Positions 63,879-64,000 of a stretch of DNA of 64,000 bases are shown here, piece by piece. A program made the position numbers and the translations under genes. Each line of letters starts with the position of its first letter. The stretch's first letter is position 1. Origin of the DNA: Terriglobia bacterium. Lineage in GTDB: Bacteria; Acidobacteriota; Terriglobia; Acidiferrales; UBA7541. Under the pieces are notes generated by a model that saw nothing but the letters and a program-made list of their open reading frames with translations, did no database searches and had not been told where the DNA came from. The stretch covers positions 186,001 through 250,000 of the forward strand of contig JAIQEW010000002.1 of the NCBI GenBank assembly GCA_020073605.1, in the 5' to 3' direction.

Positions 63879-64000
63879 ATGTCACCCGATACCATCAGCC
63901 GATTTGTGTCCGAAATACAACGGGAGCATCCCGGGATGCTCTACACAGAGGACGGCGGAAGGATTTTGTTAAAGCTGGGGGGTGTGGAGTTTCCGCGCGG
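63879..64000 (+). CDS. probable E2/UBC-like protein, truncated by the window end
   Basis: The first 40 codons are present. ATG at 63879 is chosen because GGGAG lies 8 nt upstream and the frame stays open to the edge; the ATG at 63874 stops early. The visible part (TISRFVSEIQREHPGMLYTE, DGGRILLKLGGVEFPRG) matches the N-terminal helix and first strands of prokaryotic E2-like proteins, ending in the F-P-x-G turn expected before a proline-rich loop. The catalytic region lies outside the window, so this is tentative. Confidence 0.45.
   Translation, partial: MSPDTISRFVSEIQREHPGMLYTEDGGRILLKLGGVEFPR

Overview
The window is a roughly 60% GC chromosomal segment from a Gram-negative bacterium. It has an LptD outer-membrane biogenesis protein, lipoproteins, many Tat-exported oxidoreductases, a PPi-type phosphofructokinase and frequent GTG/TTG starts. 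This gene mix is what I would expect of an Acidobacteriota genome, but that is inference: no rRNA or tRNA gene is visible and no search was run.

Layout. 0.3-2.7 kb (minus): an S41/PDZ protease homologue that has lost its catalytic Ser and Lys, followed by a YibQ-type lipoprotein. 2.8-9.5 kb: PLD-family protein, RDD membrane protein, lptD and an amidase. 9.5-11.8 kb (minus): a lipid head-group cassette (CDP-alcohol phosphotransferase, HAD phosphatase, PAP2 enzyme) whose first gene is frameshifted. 12.1-14.1 kb: a rearranged DsbD system (CcdA-TlpA fusion plus a separate N-terminal DsbD-like protein). 14.2-20.6 kb: gltX, a large GAF/GGDEF/HD-GYP sensor, a 20-residue Lys-rich microprotein and an MbfA-like ferritin/VIT protein. 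20.7-27.7 kb: Tat-exported redox enzymes (GMC oxidoreductase pair, molybdenum hydroxylase pair, arylmalonate-decarboxylase-like enzyme), interrupted by two AT-richer membrane protein genes next to a solo IS end. 27.7-30.7 kb: arsenic resistance (arsR, divergent arsM-arsC-acr3). 30.8-42.8 kb: mostly housekeeping (CPBP protease, alcohol dehydrogenase, MOSC, MBL hydrolase, PPi-PFK, rpmE, a double-domain thyX, orphan OppDF ATPases, rpoD). 43.1-45.9 kb: a complete IS1-family transposon with 17-bp terminal inverted repeats, a 9-bp target duplication and four passenger genes. 46-52.7 kb: msrA, a GT28-like glycosyltransferase, PHP and PAP2 proteins, an MscS channel and an NDH-2. 52.8-62.1 kb: a complete Kdp potassium system with micro-ORFs, a four-half-site KdpE box, a split kdpD with its halves transcribed divergently, and an embedded hicBA pair.

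The most interesting part is the right edge (62.4-64.0 kb). An XRE repressor and an ImmA/IrrE protease precede a small ubiquitin-like protein and the start of a probable E2-like protein. The ubiquitin-like operon has its own good promoter, and a perfect dyad overlaps its -10 box. A related sequence lies just downstream of the xre promoter. This reads as a stress- or phage-inducible bacterial ubiquitin-like conjugation operon, with E1 and JAB/protease components expected beyond the window.
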